From Spirosoma telluris (GTDB taxonomy: Bacteria; Bacteroidota; Bacteroidia; Cytophagales; Spirosomataceae), in the NCBI GenBank assembly GCA_003259005.1, contig QLII01000001.1, forward strand, positions 4,542,501 to 4,606,500: a stretch of DNA of 64,000 bases. Reading direction: 5' to 3'. This document shows positions 8,107-16,683 of this stretch, piece by piece. Position 1 is the first letter of the stretch. Each line of letters starts with the position of its first letter. The position numbers were made by a program, and so were the translations under genes. The notes under the pieces are model-generated. The model did no database searches, was not told where the DNA came from, and saw only the letters and a program-made list of their open reading frames with translations.

Positions 8107-9888
8107 CTAATAACCTTTATTCTCTTATGCTTATTATTGGGTAGTTGTACGATAGTAAAAGCTCAGTCCTTGACTAACTATTTGGCTACCACGCCTAATT
8201 CCGTAACACCTGGAAATGATAACACTTTTGTTGGGCCCTCTGCTGGTAATAATAGTACAACAGGAGCTTCTAACGTTTTCCTAGGCTCATCTGCAGGAAG
8301 ATCAAATACAACTGGTGGTGAAAATGCTTTTGTTGGAACGATTGCTGGTTTTTCGAACACAGAGGGCTTTAAGAATACTTTTCTAGGAACTGAGGCAGGC
8401 TATTCAAACACAACAGGTGGGCTAAACAATTTTATAGGATCTAGGGCGGGTTATTCGAACACAACAGGTCATAACAATACATTTTTGGGCATTAGTGCTG
8501 GCTCTACAAATACAACAGGTTTCGCTAATATTTTTATAGGATCTTCTTCAGGCATGTTTAATTCTACAGGCAGCACCAATACCTTCATCGGGAATAATTC
8601 AGGCAATAAAAATACTACTGGAACCAACAACTTAATGATGGGAATTAGTACTGGATTTTCTAATGAGACTGGCCTTGATAATACTATAGTAGGTGGTTAT
8701 GCGGCTTTTTACAGCAAGACAGGGTATGCTAATTCCTATCTGGGAATATATGCTGGCTACTCTAACCAAACTGGCCATAATAACGTAATGGTGGGCGATT
8801 CGGCTGGCCTTAATAATACTGTTTCTGGCAATGTATTTGTTGGATCTAAGGCTGGTCTTAGCAATACGAGTGGTACAAATAATGCTTTTCTTGGCTATCA
8901 GGCAGGTAATTCAAACACATTTGGCTTTAATAATACATTTATTGGGTCATTGGCTGGGCAAATTGGTACAGAAGGATATAATAATACGTTTATCGGATCA
9001 TTTGCTGGGAATGCTAGTTTAAAGGGGGAAAACAATACGTTCATTGGATATGCCGTAGGAGCTTCTAATGAAGGCTCCGAAAATGTATTTGTAGGCGGGT
9101 ATTCAGGGCGTTTAAATTACTCTGGAACAAGCAACACTTTTTTAGGTTATAATGCAGGCTATCGTAACTCAACAGGAACTAAAAATACGTTTATTGGCAA
9201 TCAAGCTGGATACTATAATACGTCCGGCTCTAATAACATCATTATTGGCCCCAACTCCGGTACTGCCATAACAACCGGCGACGACAACGTTTTAATGGGT
9301 TACAATAGCCAGGCCGAGGATGGACTTCACAATGCCACGGCCATTGGATCGGGTTCTCGTGTCGCTATCAGCAACGCGCTTATCCTAGGCAATAAGGCAA
9401 ACGTTGGTATTGGTACTTCTGCCCCTACGGCTCGACTGGAAGTAGATAGCGAAGTCGATAACGAATCCGGCATACGGTTGAGTCGATTAACCGCGAATAG
9501 TCCTTCACAACTGACTACGGCCGATAAAGTACTTACCGTTGATGCTACAGGCCGGGTTGTTTTAGCACAAACAGGGCGCTATACAGTCCAAAGTGTAGCG
9601 GATTGGTCAGATAAAGTATTTGCCCCTACCTACCAATTACAACCACTCACTGAGGTTGAAAAGTACATTAAGGCTAACCAGCATTTGCCGGGCGTCCCTT
9701 CGGCCGGGGAGGTTGTCAAGCAAGGCGTTGAGGTCGGCAAGATGGAGGCTAAATTGCTCGAAAAGGTCGAAGAACTAACCCTTTATAGCATTCAACTAGA
9801 AAAAGAGCTACGAGCTACCAAGCAACAACAACAGGCTAAAATTGATGAATTAGAGAAGCTAGTCAAGAAACTATTGGAAAAGAAATAA
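8107..9888 (+). CDS. Large surface protein with YadA-head-like repeats and C-terminal coiled coil (5' end cut off by IS)
   Basis: Secreted protein built from about twenty repeats of the form NTFIGSxAGxxNTTG, spaced roughly 21-22 residues, like the left-handed helix of trimeric adhesin heads. A linker follows (VGIGTSAPTARLEV), then the TMF-like segment QHLPGVPSAGEV and a C-terminal coiled coil rich in Lys and Gln. The open frame begins after a stop at 8104 with LITFILLCLLLLGSC, a signal peptide lacking its start. The nearest possible start inside is TTG at 8137, which leaves almost no signal peptide. The true ATG is probably 7073, beyond the IS. Expression is likely abolished or depends on the IS end. 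Confidence 0.85.
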   Translation, partial: LITFILLCLLLGSCTIVKAQSLTNYLATTPNSVTPGNDNTFVGPSAGNNSTTGASNVFLGSSAGRSNTTGGENAFVGTIAGFSNTEGFKNTFLGTEAGYSNTTGGLNNFIGSRAGYSNTTGHNNTFLGISAGSTNTTGFANIFIGSSSGMFNSTGSTNTFIGNNSGNKNTTGTNNLMMGISTGFSNETGLDNTIVGGYAAFYSKTGYANSYLGIYAGYSNQTGHNNVMVGDSAGLNNTVSGNVFVGSKAGLSNTSGTNNAFLGYQAGNSNTFGFNNTFIGSLAGQIGTEGYNNTFIGSFAGNASLKGENNTFIGYAVGASNEGSENVFVGGYSGRLNYSGTSNTFLGYNAGYRNSTGTKNTFIGNQAGYYNTSGSNNIIIGPNSGTAITTGDDNVLMGYNSQAEDGLHNATAIGSGSRVAISNALILGNKANVGIGTSAPTARLEVDSEVDNESGIRLSRLTANSPSQLTTADKVLTVDATGRVVLAQTGRYTVQSVADWSDKVFAPTYQLQPLTEVEKYIKANQHLPGVPSAGEVVKQGVEVGKMEAKLLEKVEELTLYSIQLEKELRATKQQQQAKIDELEKLVKKLLEKK

Positions 9889-9961
9889 GTAGCCTGCTGC
9901 CATTAAAAGTCGTTCACTAAAATGGCTATATTACCAAACCAAATCCTAAACGCTTAACTCC

Positions 9962-10531
9962 ATGAATCGCAGAATTTTGATCGTTACCGGCGATGGTGGC
10001 GAAAGTTACGAAACCCTTTATGCCGTTCACCGCTTTCAGGAAGAAGGCGACACGGCCGTGATTGCTGCCCCCAGCAAACGCCGGCTAAACCTGGTGATGC
10101 ACGATTTTGAGCCTGGTTGGGATACCTATGTGGAACGACCTGGCTATTGTCTGGCCTCAGACCTGACTATAGAGGACATAATTGTAGATGATTACGACGC
10201 GATTCTACTGCTGGGTGGCCGCGCTCCCGAATACCTACGTAACCATGCTGTACTATTGGAAGTTGTCCGCGAGTTTGACCGACAGGGTAAATGGGTCTTT
10301 GCCATCTGCCACGGTATCCAAATTCTAGTTACGGCCGGTTTAGCGAACAACCGAAACCTAACGGCCTACGAACATGTACGCACCGAAATTGAGATGGGCG
10401 GTGGTAGATATTCCACTCAAGAGGCTGTTCGGGACAAAAATATGGTAACAGGCCAGACCTGGCAATCGCACCCTGACTTCTATCGGGAAGTCTTTGCCTG
10501 CCTCAAAGAAGCGGAACTGGTGGATAAGTAA
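9962..10531 (+). CDS. DJ-1/PfpI family protein
   Basis: Cytoplasmic class I glutamine-amidotransferase-like protein of 189 residues. The nucleophile elbow AICHGIQ has Cys116 followed by His117, and an acidic residue of the DGGESYE segment near residues 11-17 is placed to pair with it. The glycine turn LLLGGRAPEYL precedes the elbow. Members act as glyoxalases, deglycases, chaperones or peptidases, and the sequence alone does not decide which. A GATTCT-type palindrome follows the gene. Confidence 0.9.
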   Translation: MNRRILIVTGDGGESYETLYAVHRFQEEGDTAVIAAPSKRRLNLVMHDFEPGWDTYVERPGYCLASDLTIEDIIVDDYDAILLLGGRAPEYLRNHAVLLEVVREFDRQGKWVFAICHGIQILVTAGLANNRNLTAYEHVRTEIEMGGGRYSTQEAVRDKNMVTGQTWQSHPDFYREVFACLKEAELVDK

Positions 10532-10600
10532 TCAAACACAGCAACAGCTTAATGACCGAAGCTATGAATCAATTAAGCAATCGCCCTAATGCTTTCTCAA

Positions 10601-10680
10601 GCTAGATTCTTTGGATTCTATTACATTGATAATCAACAAAAAAAGAATCTACAATGCAACAGAATCCTCTAGAATCTAAA
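10601..10680. repeat. GATTCT-family palindromic repeat, copy 1
   Basis: Left arm TAGATTCTTTGGATTCT and right arm AGAATCCTCTAGAATCTAAA surround a loop containing TTGATAATCAA. It lies between the DJ-1 gene and the convergent hybrid kinase, overlapping the latter's last codons. Confidence 0.8.
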
Positions 10681-11778
10681 TTGAAAGAGTCCTAGGAATC
10701 CAGATAGAGACGGTCGTCTCGCCTTCTGATGGGGTTTCAATCGTTAGTCGGCCGTGGTTTAGCTCCAGGATCTTTTTAACAATGGATAAGCCCAGCCCAA
10801 ATCCCTGTTGCTCATACTGCTTACGGTCGAATTGTTTATAGGGGCAATTTGGTCGCGATACTCTTCTTTGAAGGGTTGGCCTTTGTTGGTAAACGTAAGG
10901 CAGTAGTCTGCTCCATCGCACGCTCCAGTTAGCTTAATCGTTTCAGCTGAAGCGGAGAACTTATAGGCATTATCGATTAGCTCTCCTAAACAGATTCCAA
11001 GATTTTCTTCCGAAATCTGGAGTTGCGCACTGTCTACCTCAAGCTGGTAGCTGATGGTTCGATCCTGCCGATGGGCAACCGTCAGTACGCAATCATCAAC
11101 AAGTTTCGTCGTGATGGATGTACTTCCAGTAGAAAAATAATCAAAATCAATATGTGAAGAATCTATATGCTGTAACACATCCATCAATTGAATATTGTCC
11201 AGCGATCGTTTCAGCCGCAGGCCGCTTATCTTGATCATCGTTACCATAGACACGATTTCTTCTCCCGTAAACTGCTGATAATCATCAATCAGCAGGGAAG
11301 AAAACCCGATAACGCCAGCCAGAGCGGTATTATATTCATGAGCCGTTATAGAGGCTAAGGTATGGCTATATTTATCCAGTTGGCTCTTTAAGTCAGCCTT
11401 TCGCAGGATCTCCCGCTGCAACCGGCTCTCGATTGCAGCCAGCAGGTTCTCAAGCGTAAAGGGTTTTGTGAGGTAGTCATCCGCCCCTTGATTCATACCC
11501 CGTCGTATGTCAGCAGAGTCCGTTTTGGCCGTCAGGAATATAAACGGGACAGTAGCGATCAACCGGCTCGTCCGAACCGCTTCCAGCACTTGATAGCCAT
11601 CGACCTCCGGCATCATAATATCGCACAGAATCAAATCGGGTGCATGGAGCATGGCCTGGCTTATTCCCTCCCGGCCAGTAGCTGCAGTTTCTACCTGAAA
11701 GCCCTCCAGGGTAAGCAGTTCTTCTACATTTTCCCGTATCTGAACATCGTCTTCAATAACCAGGATTTGAATGGGCAT
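10676..11778 (-). CDS. Response regulator-histidine kinase hybrid (REC-HisKA-HATPase; one frameshift)
   Basis: Cytoplasmic signalling protein without membrane segments. The start at 11778 (MPIQILVIEDD) gives an N-terminal receiver domain with Asp53 in CDIMMPEVDG and Lys105 in LTKPF. A coiled linker leads to a HisKA-like helix with His147 in TAHEYNTALAGVIGF. The ATPase domain has the N box ELIDNAYKFS and the G box GFGLGLSIVKKIL. The frame from 11778 ends at 10759. The G box and C-terminus lie in the next frame, ending at 10676. One more base in the GGGG run at 10841-10844 joins them. Divergent from the LytTR gene. Its partner is unknown. Confidence 0.87.
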
Positions 11779-12049
11779 GCTTATAATGGGTACAGGTAAA
11801 AACTGCATGGCTGCTTGCGCTTAAGCTCGGTTGCTTCGGCACATAGCATGGCGCACTAAGTCGTCAAAATAACATATAAATCAACTTAATATTACTTTTT
11901 AAACAATAAGTTAGCCAATTATTAACACAAAATTAGATGTGACGATATTTCTAGTAGTGATCTATCTCAGCCAGGTCGATAACTTTACACATAGGATCTA
12001 AAAAACTACCTACAAGGCTGAGGTATTTTTTAGTCGATACAGCAACGCC

Positions 12050-12931
12050 ATGTCTCCCCTCACCCGCCAGCAACATATTATTTTTCTAGTGACCGCTATC
12101 CCTATGGCGGCACTGGTTGCATCGCATGTGGTATTCAGTCAGGTATTTCCTGGGCAGCCAGGCTATCAATTCCCGTGGGCGTATTTTCTGACGGTAGCCA
12201 CAGTCATGTTTTCCTGCTGGCAAGTCAATCTGTTCATTTTTCACTGGCTGGATACCCGCTTACCCTTCTGGGAAAATCCAACCCGTCGTCTGATTGCCCA
12301 AATACTGGTGGGTGGTTTTGCAACACTAGTAACGTTTGCCTTCGTGTTTCCGCTAGCTCAACGGGTATATATACATCATTGGCCACCCATGTTCATCATC
12401 CTCAGAGGTGTAATCGTTTGTATCACCCTGGCAACGCTGGTTAATGGGGGCTATTCGGGGCTGTATATTTTGCAGGCTTTTTTTTCGGAACGGCAAAAGC
12501 GTGCAGCCCCAGTTCTGGTTGATTTTCCAGCAGAACCCTTAAAACATGTCTCCTTAACAGCTTCAACATCACTCGTTTCAATTGATGTCAGCACGGGCCA
12601 AGTTCGACTACCGGCCAATGAAATCGCTTACTTCTACTCGACAGGTGGGCTGGTTTTAGTGGTAAAAGCTGACGGCCAGCAACTAACAACGCGCTACTCT
12701 TCTTTTTCGCAACTAACGTCCGGGCTGGACAATCACTATTTCTTCCAACTCAGTCGCCAGTTTATTGTGGGTTTAGGCGCTGTTCGGGCCGTTCAGGATG
12801 ATGTAAACCGCAAGCTTGTGGTTACGCTTGTACCCGCTTTGCATAAGCAACAGGCTAAGCAGGAGGTGATCGTTAGCCGCTACCGAAGCCTTGAACTTAA
12901 GAAATGGCTACAGGCATCAGCGGTGCCCTGA
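12050..12931 (+). CDS. Membrane-bound LytTR-type transcriptional regulator
   Basis: 293 residues. The N-terminal half has about four transmembrane helices (FLVTAIPMAALVASHVVF, YFLTVATVMFSCWQVNLF, LVGGFATLVTFAFVFPLA, IILRGVIVCITLATLV). The C-terminal half is a LytTR DNA-binding domain (LPANEIAYFYSTGGLVLVV, FFQLSRQFIVGLGAV, VSRYRSLELKKWL). No receiver domain is present, so the membrane part may sense a signal directly or bind a partner. A TAACTTTA element near 11980 could be its promoter. The membrane protein 115 bases downstream is on the same strand and may be co-transcribed. Confidence 0.85.
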   Translation: MSPLTRQQHIIFLVTAIPMAALVASHVVFSQVFPGQPGYQFPWAYFLTVATVMFSCWQVNLFIFHWLDTRLPFWENPTRRLIAQILVGGFATLVTFAFVFPLAQRVYIHHWPPMFIILRGVIVCITLATLVNGGYSGLYILQAFFSERQKRAAPVLVDFPAEPLKHVSLTASTSLVSIDVSTGQVRLPANEIAYFYSTGGLVLVVKADGQQLTTRYSSFSQLTSGLDNHYFFQLSRQFIVGLGAVRAVQDDVNRKLVVTLVPALHKQQAKQEVIVSRYRSLELKKWLQASAVP

Positions 12932-13045
12932 CCATTCATGTGCCTTTTCGGTACCATTCATCAATGTACTAACAAACAGAGTGAGTTGAGCTGACTAAGG
13001 TTGTCTTCCTTTGTGGCTACAGGCAAGGGGTTTGCCTGAACCAAC

Positions 13046-13777
13046 ATGGCTATGCAACCCAATCTCTCCCATTTATACGAAGCGACACCGCTCTGGTTAG
13101 ACATCTTTTTTGCGGCAACAGCATTCCTTACAGTAACGATGCTCTATCTGGTCGTTCGGCAGGTTTCGATTTCAGGTGCCACACGCGTACTTATTTCAAG
13201 CTTGATCTGGCTGGCGGTTCTGGCAGCGCTGGCACACAGTCACTTTTTTGAGCAACTCAATGCCAGGCCACCTCACCTGATACTAGTGCTGGGCCCACCT
13301 TTGCTACTAATCAGCGGATTGATGATTACGGACAAGGGTCGTCTATGGATTAATCAATTACCCCTGTCGAACCTAACGTTCCTGCATACGGTTCGCGTAC
13401 CAGTCGAGCTAAGCTTATATGCCTTATATGTTTACCAGCAGGTGCCCAAACTCATGACATTTGAAGGGGGGAATTACGATATTCTGGCGGGTCTTACAGC
13501 CCCCATTATTGCTTATTACGCCTTCAGCCGGAAACAGGTATCGCCCCGCTGGCTCTTGTTCTGGAACCTACTCGCGTTAGGCTCAGTGTTGAATATTGTT
13601 GGACATGCCCTTCTATCGACTCCCTTTCCCTTCGAACAACTGGCGTTTGAGCAGCCCAACGTCGCGATAATAAAATTTCCTTATGTCTGGTTACCTGGCT
13701 TCATTGTTCCAACCGTGCTGTTTTCCCACGCGGTGGCCATTCAGCGGTTAATCAAAGGTGAGCGTTCTCTTGCATAA
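13046..13777 (+). CDS. Uncharacterised multi-span membrane protein
   Basis: 243 residues with about seven predicted hydrophobic helices, for example IFFAATAFLTVTMLYLVV, VLISSLIWLAVLAALAHS and LILVLGPPLLLISGLMIT. No catalytic motif is recognised. It follows the membrane LytTR gene and may be its target or sensory partner, an inference from adjacency only. A palindrome of the GTCATTTCGACG family follows. Confidence 0.75.
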   Translation: MAMQPNLSHLYEATPLWLDIFFAATAFLTVTMLYLVVRQVSISGATRVLISSLIWLAVLAALAHSHFFEQLNARPPHLILVLGPPLLLISGLMITDKGRLWINQLPLSNLTFLHTVRVPVELSLYALYVYQQVPKLMTFEGGNYDILAGLTAPIIAYYAFSRKQVSPRWLLFWNLLALGSVLNIVGHALLSTPFPFEQLAFEQPNVAIIKFPYVWLPGFIVPTVLFSHAVAIQRLIKGERSLA

Positions 13778-13860
13778 GTAGAACGATTAGTTGAAACCGG
13801 AATAGAGATAAAAATCACGAACCTGTTTAAACTTTCTCTTTTATAGAAACTAATCGCCTG

Positions 13861-13946
13861 CTTTTTGTCATTTCGACGCAGGAGAAATCTCAAGCTTGAC
13901 TAACAAGGGATTTTGAGATTTCTCCTACGTCGAAATGACAAAAAAA
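13861..13946. repeat. Palindromic interspersed repeat, GTCATTTCGACG family, copy 1
   Basis: Left arm 13862-13893 (starting TTTTTGTCATTTCGACG) and right arm 13911-13944 (ending CGTCGAAATGACAAAAA) form a stem of about 30 bp. It is nearly identical to the copy at 20114-20197. It lies between convergent genes and its U-rich edges could also end transcription. Confidence 0.9.
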
Positions 13947-13990
13947 TCTAGCCAGTTTTAACGGATTTTGGAAAGCTTAAACAGGTTCCA

Positions 13991-15895
13991 TTACTTATTC
14001 GTGTAAATCAAAATGGATTCGGGTTGAATCACAACGGATTCATTTCCAGCTACAGTCAATGGAGCTGCCACGGGGCCACGCCATTGTGGGTCAGCTGAAT
14101 CCAGGAATTTTTGCCAGGGTTTAGTACTAACTGCCAGCAGGAGAGACTGGGGGTCCTTCGAGAAATTCATTAGGCAGACAACTGTCTCCGATTCAGCTAA
14201 TTGGCTCTCTCCGGACTGTTTGCGCTGACGAAACAGGGTGAGCGTTTGTCGGATTTCATCGACCACAACCGCCACCGATTCCCGATCTGGGTGACGTAAC
14301 GACGAATGCTTACGTAACGCCAGTAATGTCTGGTAATAGCGAAAAAGTGTCTGATGCGGCTCCTGAGTCAGTCGTGACCATTGCAATTTCGACCGCTCAA
14401 ATGTTTGCTCGTCCTGTGCATCCAGCAAATCTACGTTAGGTGCCCCCACATCCGGAACGGGGGTACTGGTACGGGCAGCGGGCGTCTGAAAAGCGGCAAA
14501 CTCCTTTTTACGCCCCTGCCGGACAGCCTCAATCAAGGCGGGGTCCGAATGGCTTACGAAGTATAAAAATGGGTTTAGCTCCCCCCACTCCTCGCCCATA
14601 AACAACATAGGTAGATAAGGACTACTGATCACCGCCCCCGCCATCAGTTTCTGCATCTCAAAACTCACCAGCTGACTTGGCCGTTCGCCCAGCATCCGAT
14701 TACCAATATGATCGTGATTCTGCGAGAAAACCACAAATTGCCGTCCGGCATGACCCGCCGTCGATTTCCCAACAATACGGGCACGCCGGGGCATGTAGGT
14801 ACCATCGTAGACATAGGCATCCTTATACGATTTGGCCAGGTGCTGAATACCATTATAGTCGGCATAGTAGCCCTTTCGTTCGCCACCAGCCGCCACCCGA
14901 AGTGCATGATGAAATTCATCGTTCCACTGGGCATCCATGCCGTACCCCTTATCGGCCAGCGACTGAATAAAGCGGGTTTCATTCTGATCTGACTCAATAA
15001 TCAGGTAATGCTGCCGACCCGTTTGGCACATCAACTCATCGACGTATTCCTTGATTTCGCGTAGCAGGTGGGTTTCCCGTGCGTCGTGAATAGCATGAGC
15101 GGCATCAATACGCAGGGCGTCGATATGAAAATCCCGAAACCACATCAGTACATTTTCAACAAAATACCGACGAACGCTATCGCTGTAGTCGCCATCGAAA
15201 TTGAGCGCATGGCCCCAAGGTGTCTGGTAGCGTGTGGTAAAGTAGGGGCCATAATCGCCAAAGTAATTCCCTTCCGGCCCCATGTGGTTATAAACAACAT
15301 CGAGCACCACGGCGAGTCCTTTCCGATGGCAGGCATCGACTAATCGCTGCAATCCCGCAGCCCCCCCGTATGAGTACTGCACGGCGTAGGGGCAAACGCC
15401 ATCGTATCCCCAGTTTCGGGTACCTGGGAACTGGGCCACGGGCATAATTTCAATGGCGTTAATACCCAGTTCCAGCAAGTAATCCAGCCGGCTTTCGATT
15501 CCCGAAAAGGTACCTTCGGGCGTGAACGTTCCCGTATGAAGTTCGTAAATCAGGTAGTCTTCTAGCGGTAGATTATGCCAATTGGCATCTGTCCAGGCAA
15601 ATTTTGTTAGATCAACCGCCTGCGATGGGCCATGTACACCCCCAGGCTGTGCCAACGATGCGGGGTCGGGTCGTTCAATTGTACCATTCAGCACAAATGT
15701 ATACGTGTCGCCAGGCTGGAGCTGGTTGGTCGTTGTCTGCCAGTAATTTCCATCATTTTGTAGCGGCACCGTTAAATCCCGATTACTAAAACGAAGGTCT
15801 ACTGATTGGGCCAAAGGTGCCCAGACGCGCACACAGGTACTATCTGACGTAAACGTAACGCCCAGTGTCCGGCGGCTAATGAGTGCTTGATTCAT
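13991..15895 (-). CDS. treZ: Malto-oligosyltrehalose trehalohydrolase
   Basis: GH13 enzyme that releases trehalose from maltooligosyl-trehalose in the TreY-TreZ pathway. The start at 15895 (MNQALISRRTLGVTF) gives 634 residues. An N-terminal immunoglobulin-like domain (VRVWAPLAQSVDLRF) precedes the barrel. Catalytic residues are Asp264 in ALRIDAAHA, Glu301 in LIIESDQNE and Asp395 in QNHDHIGNR. The TreZ-typical ELHTGTFTPEGTF is present. No treY (maltooligosyl trehalose synthase) lies in the window, so its partner must be elsewhere. Possibly co-transcribed with hemJ, 92 bases upstream. Confidence 0.92.
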   Translation of the reverse strand: MNQALISRRTLGVTFTSDSTCVRVWAPLAQSVDLRFSNRDLTVPLQNDGNYWQTTTNQLQPGDTYTFVLNGTIERPDPASLAQPGGVHGPSQAVDLTKFAWTDANWHNLPLEDYLIYELHTGTFTPEGTFSGIESRLDYLLELGINAIEIMPVAQFPGTRNWGYDGVCPYAVQYSYGGAAGLQRLVDACHRKGLAVVLDVVYNHMGPEGNYFGDYGPYFTTRYQTPWGHALNFDGDYSDSVRRYFVENVLMWFRDFHIDALRIDAAHAIHDARETHLLREIKEYVDELMCQTGRQHYLIIESDQNETRFIQSLADKGYGMDAQWNDEFHHALRVAAGGERKGYYADYNGIQHLAKSYKDAYVYDGTYMPRRARIVGKSTAGHAGRQFVVFSQNHDHIGNRMLGERPSQLVSFEMQKLMAGAVISSPYLPMLFMGEEWGELNPFLYFVSHSDPALIEAVRQGRKKEFAAFQTPAARTSTPVPDVGAPNVDLLDAQDEQTFERSKLQWSRLTQEPHQTLFRYYQTLLALRKHSSLRHPDRESVAVVVDEIRQTLTLFRQRKQSGESQLAESETVVCLMNFSKDPQSLLLAVSTKPWQKFLDSADPQWRGPVAAPLTVAGNESVVIQPESILIYTNK

Positions 15896-15986
15896 ACGTT
15901 GAGGCTGCTGATCGGGAAAACTACGATGCAGACACAACAAGTCACCAACCCGATGTGTTGGCAAAACGGGCAAAAATGAGTCTACA

Positions 15987-16514
15987 TTACCCTTTCCGCA
16001 AGCGCCGGTACACCCGAATCGCCACCAGTAGCACGACTAGCAAAGCAAATAGACCGAGCATACCCCACAACATATTCAGGGCATCTTTCAAGACCACCAG
16101 AAAGACAATGGCGAACAAAAACAGGGTAGCGACCTCATTCCAGACACGAAGCTGGGTCGATGTATAACGAAACTCCCCTTGCTGTTCCTGCCGAAAAATA
16201 GCATGACATAACCCATGATATACGTACAAACCAGCCACCAACAGGAGCTTATAAATTAGCCAGGTAGGTGTTGATCCATAATTATACCAGGTAGTCAAGC
16301 CCAGCAACAACGTAATAACGGCCGATGGCCATGTAATGCCAAACCAGAGTCTACGCTGCATCAACAGCAGTTGCTGCTGAAGAACACGACGACCCGGCTC
16401 CTCCAGCGGCTCGGCTTCGGTTGCGTAGATGAAGAGCCTTGGCATGTAAAACAAGCCTGCAAACCAGGTCACAACAAAAATAATATGCAGGGCTTTGCTG
16501 TAAAAGAACGTCAT
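15987..16514 (-). CDS. hemJ: HemJ-type protoporphyrinogen oxidase (CopD family membrane protein)
   Basis: Integral membrane protein of 175 residues matching HemJ, which oxidises protoporphyrinogen IX in haem synthesis in many bacteria lacking HemG and HemY. The N-terminus SKALHIIFVVTWFAGLFYMP contains the conserved His10 and the WFAGLFYxPRLF signature. Further helices include LWFGITWPSAVITLLLG and YKLLLVAGLYVYHGLCH with a conserved Lys and His. The gene is divergent from the unknown gene at 16684. Confidence 0.85.
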   Translation of the reverse strand: MTFFYSKALHIIFVVTWFAGLFYMPRLFIYATEAEPLEEPGRRVLQQQLLLMQRRLWFGITWPSAVITLLLGLTTWYNYGSTPTWLIYKLLLVAGLYVYHGLCHAIFRQEQQGEFRYTSTQLRVWNEVATLFLFAIVFLVVLKDALNMLWGMLGLFALLVVLLVAIRVYRRLRKG

Positions 16515-16683
16515 GATTCAGCGCAACGAGAAGTAGGTTTTCGGGTAAAGATACAATCAAGATCGTATCCTGATAAAAATCAGTTGGCTCTCCTATTCTT
16601 ATCAACACCCTCCCCAAGCGTCACTGCTACCTTTATCGATGAATTTGGCAGAAAACAGCCTGCCTTTCATAGCTTATTTTTCT

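Noticed and set aside
8190..9300. Regular repeats that could be taken for a CRISPR array
   Set aside because: The repeats are coding, of about 63-66 bases, diverged, and translate to NTFIGS-type surface-protein units in one open frame. There are no identical repeats with unique spacers.
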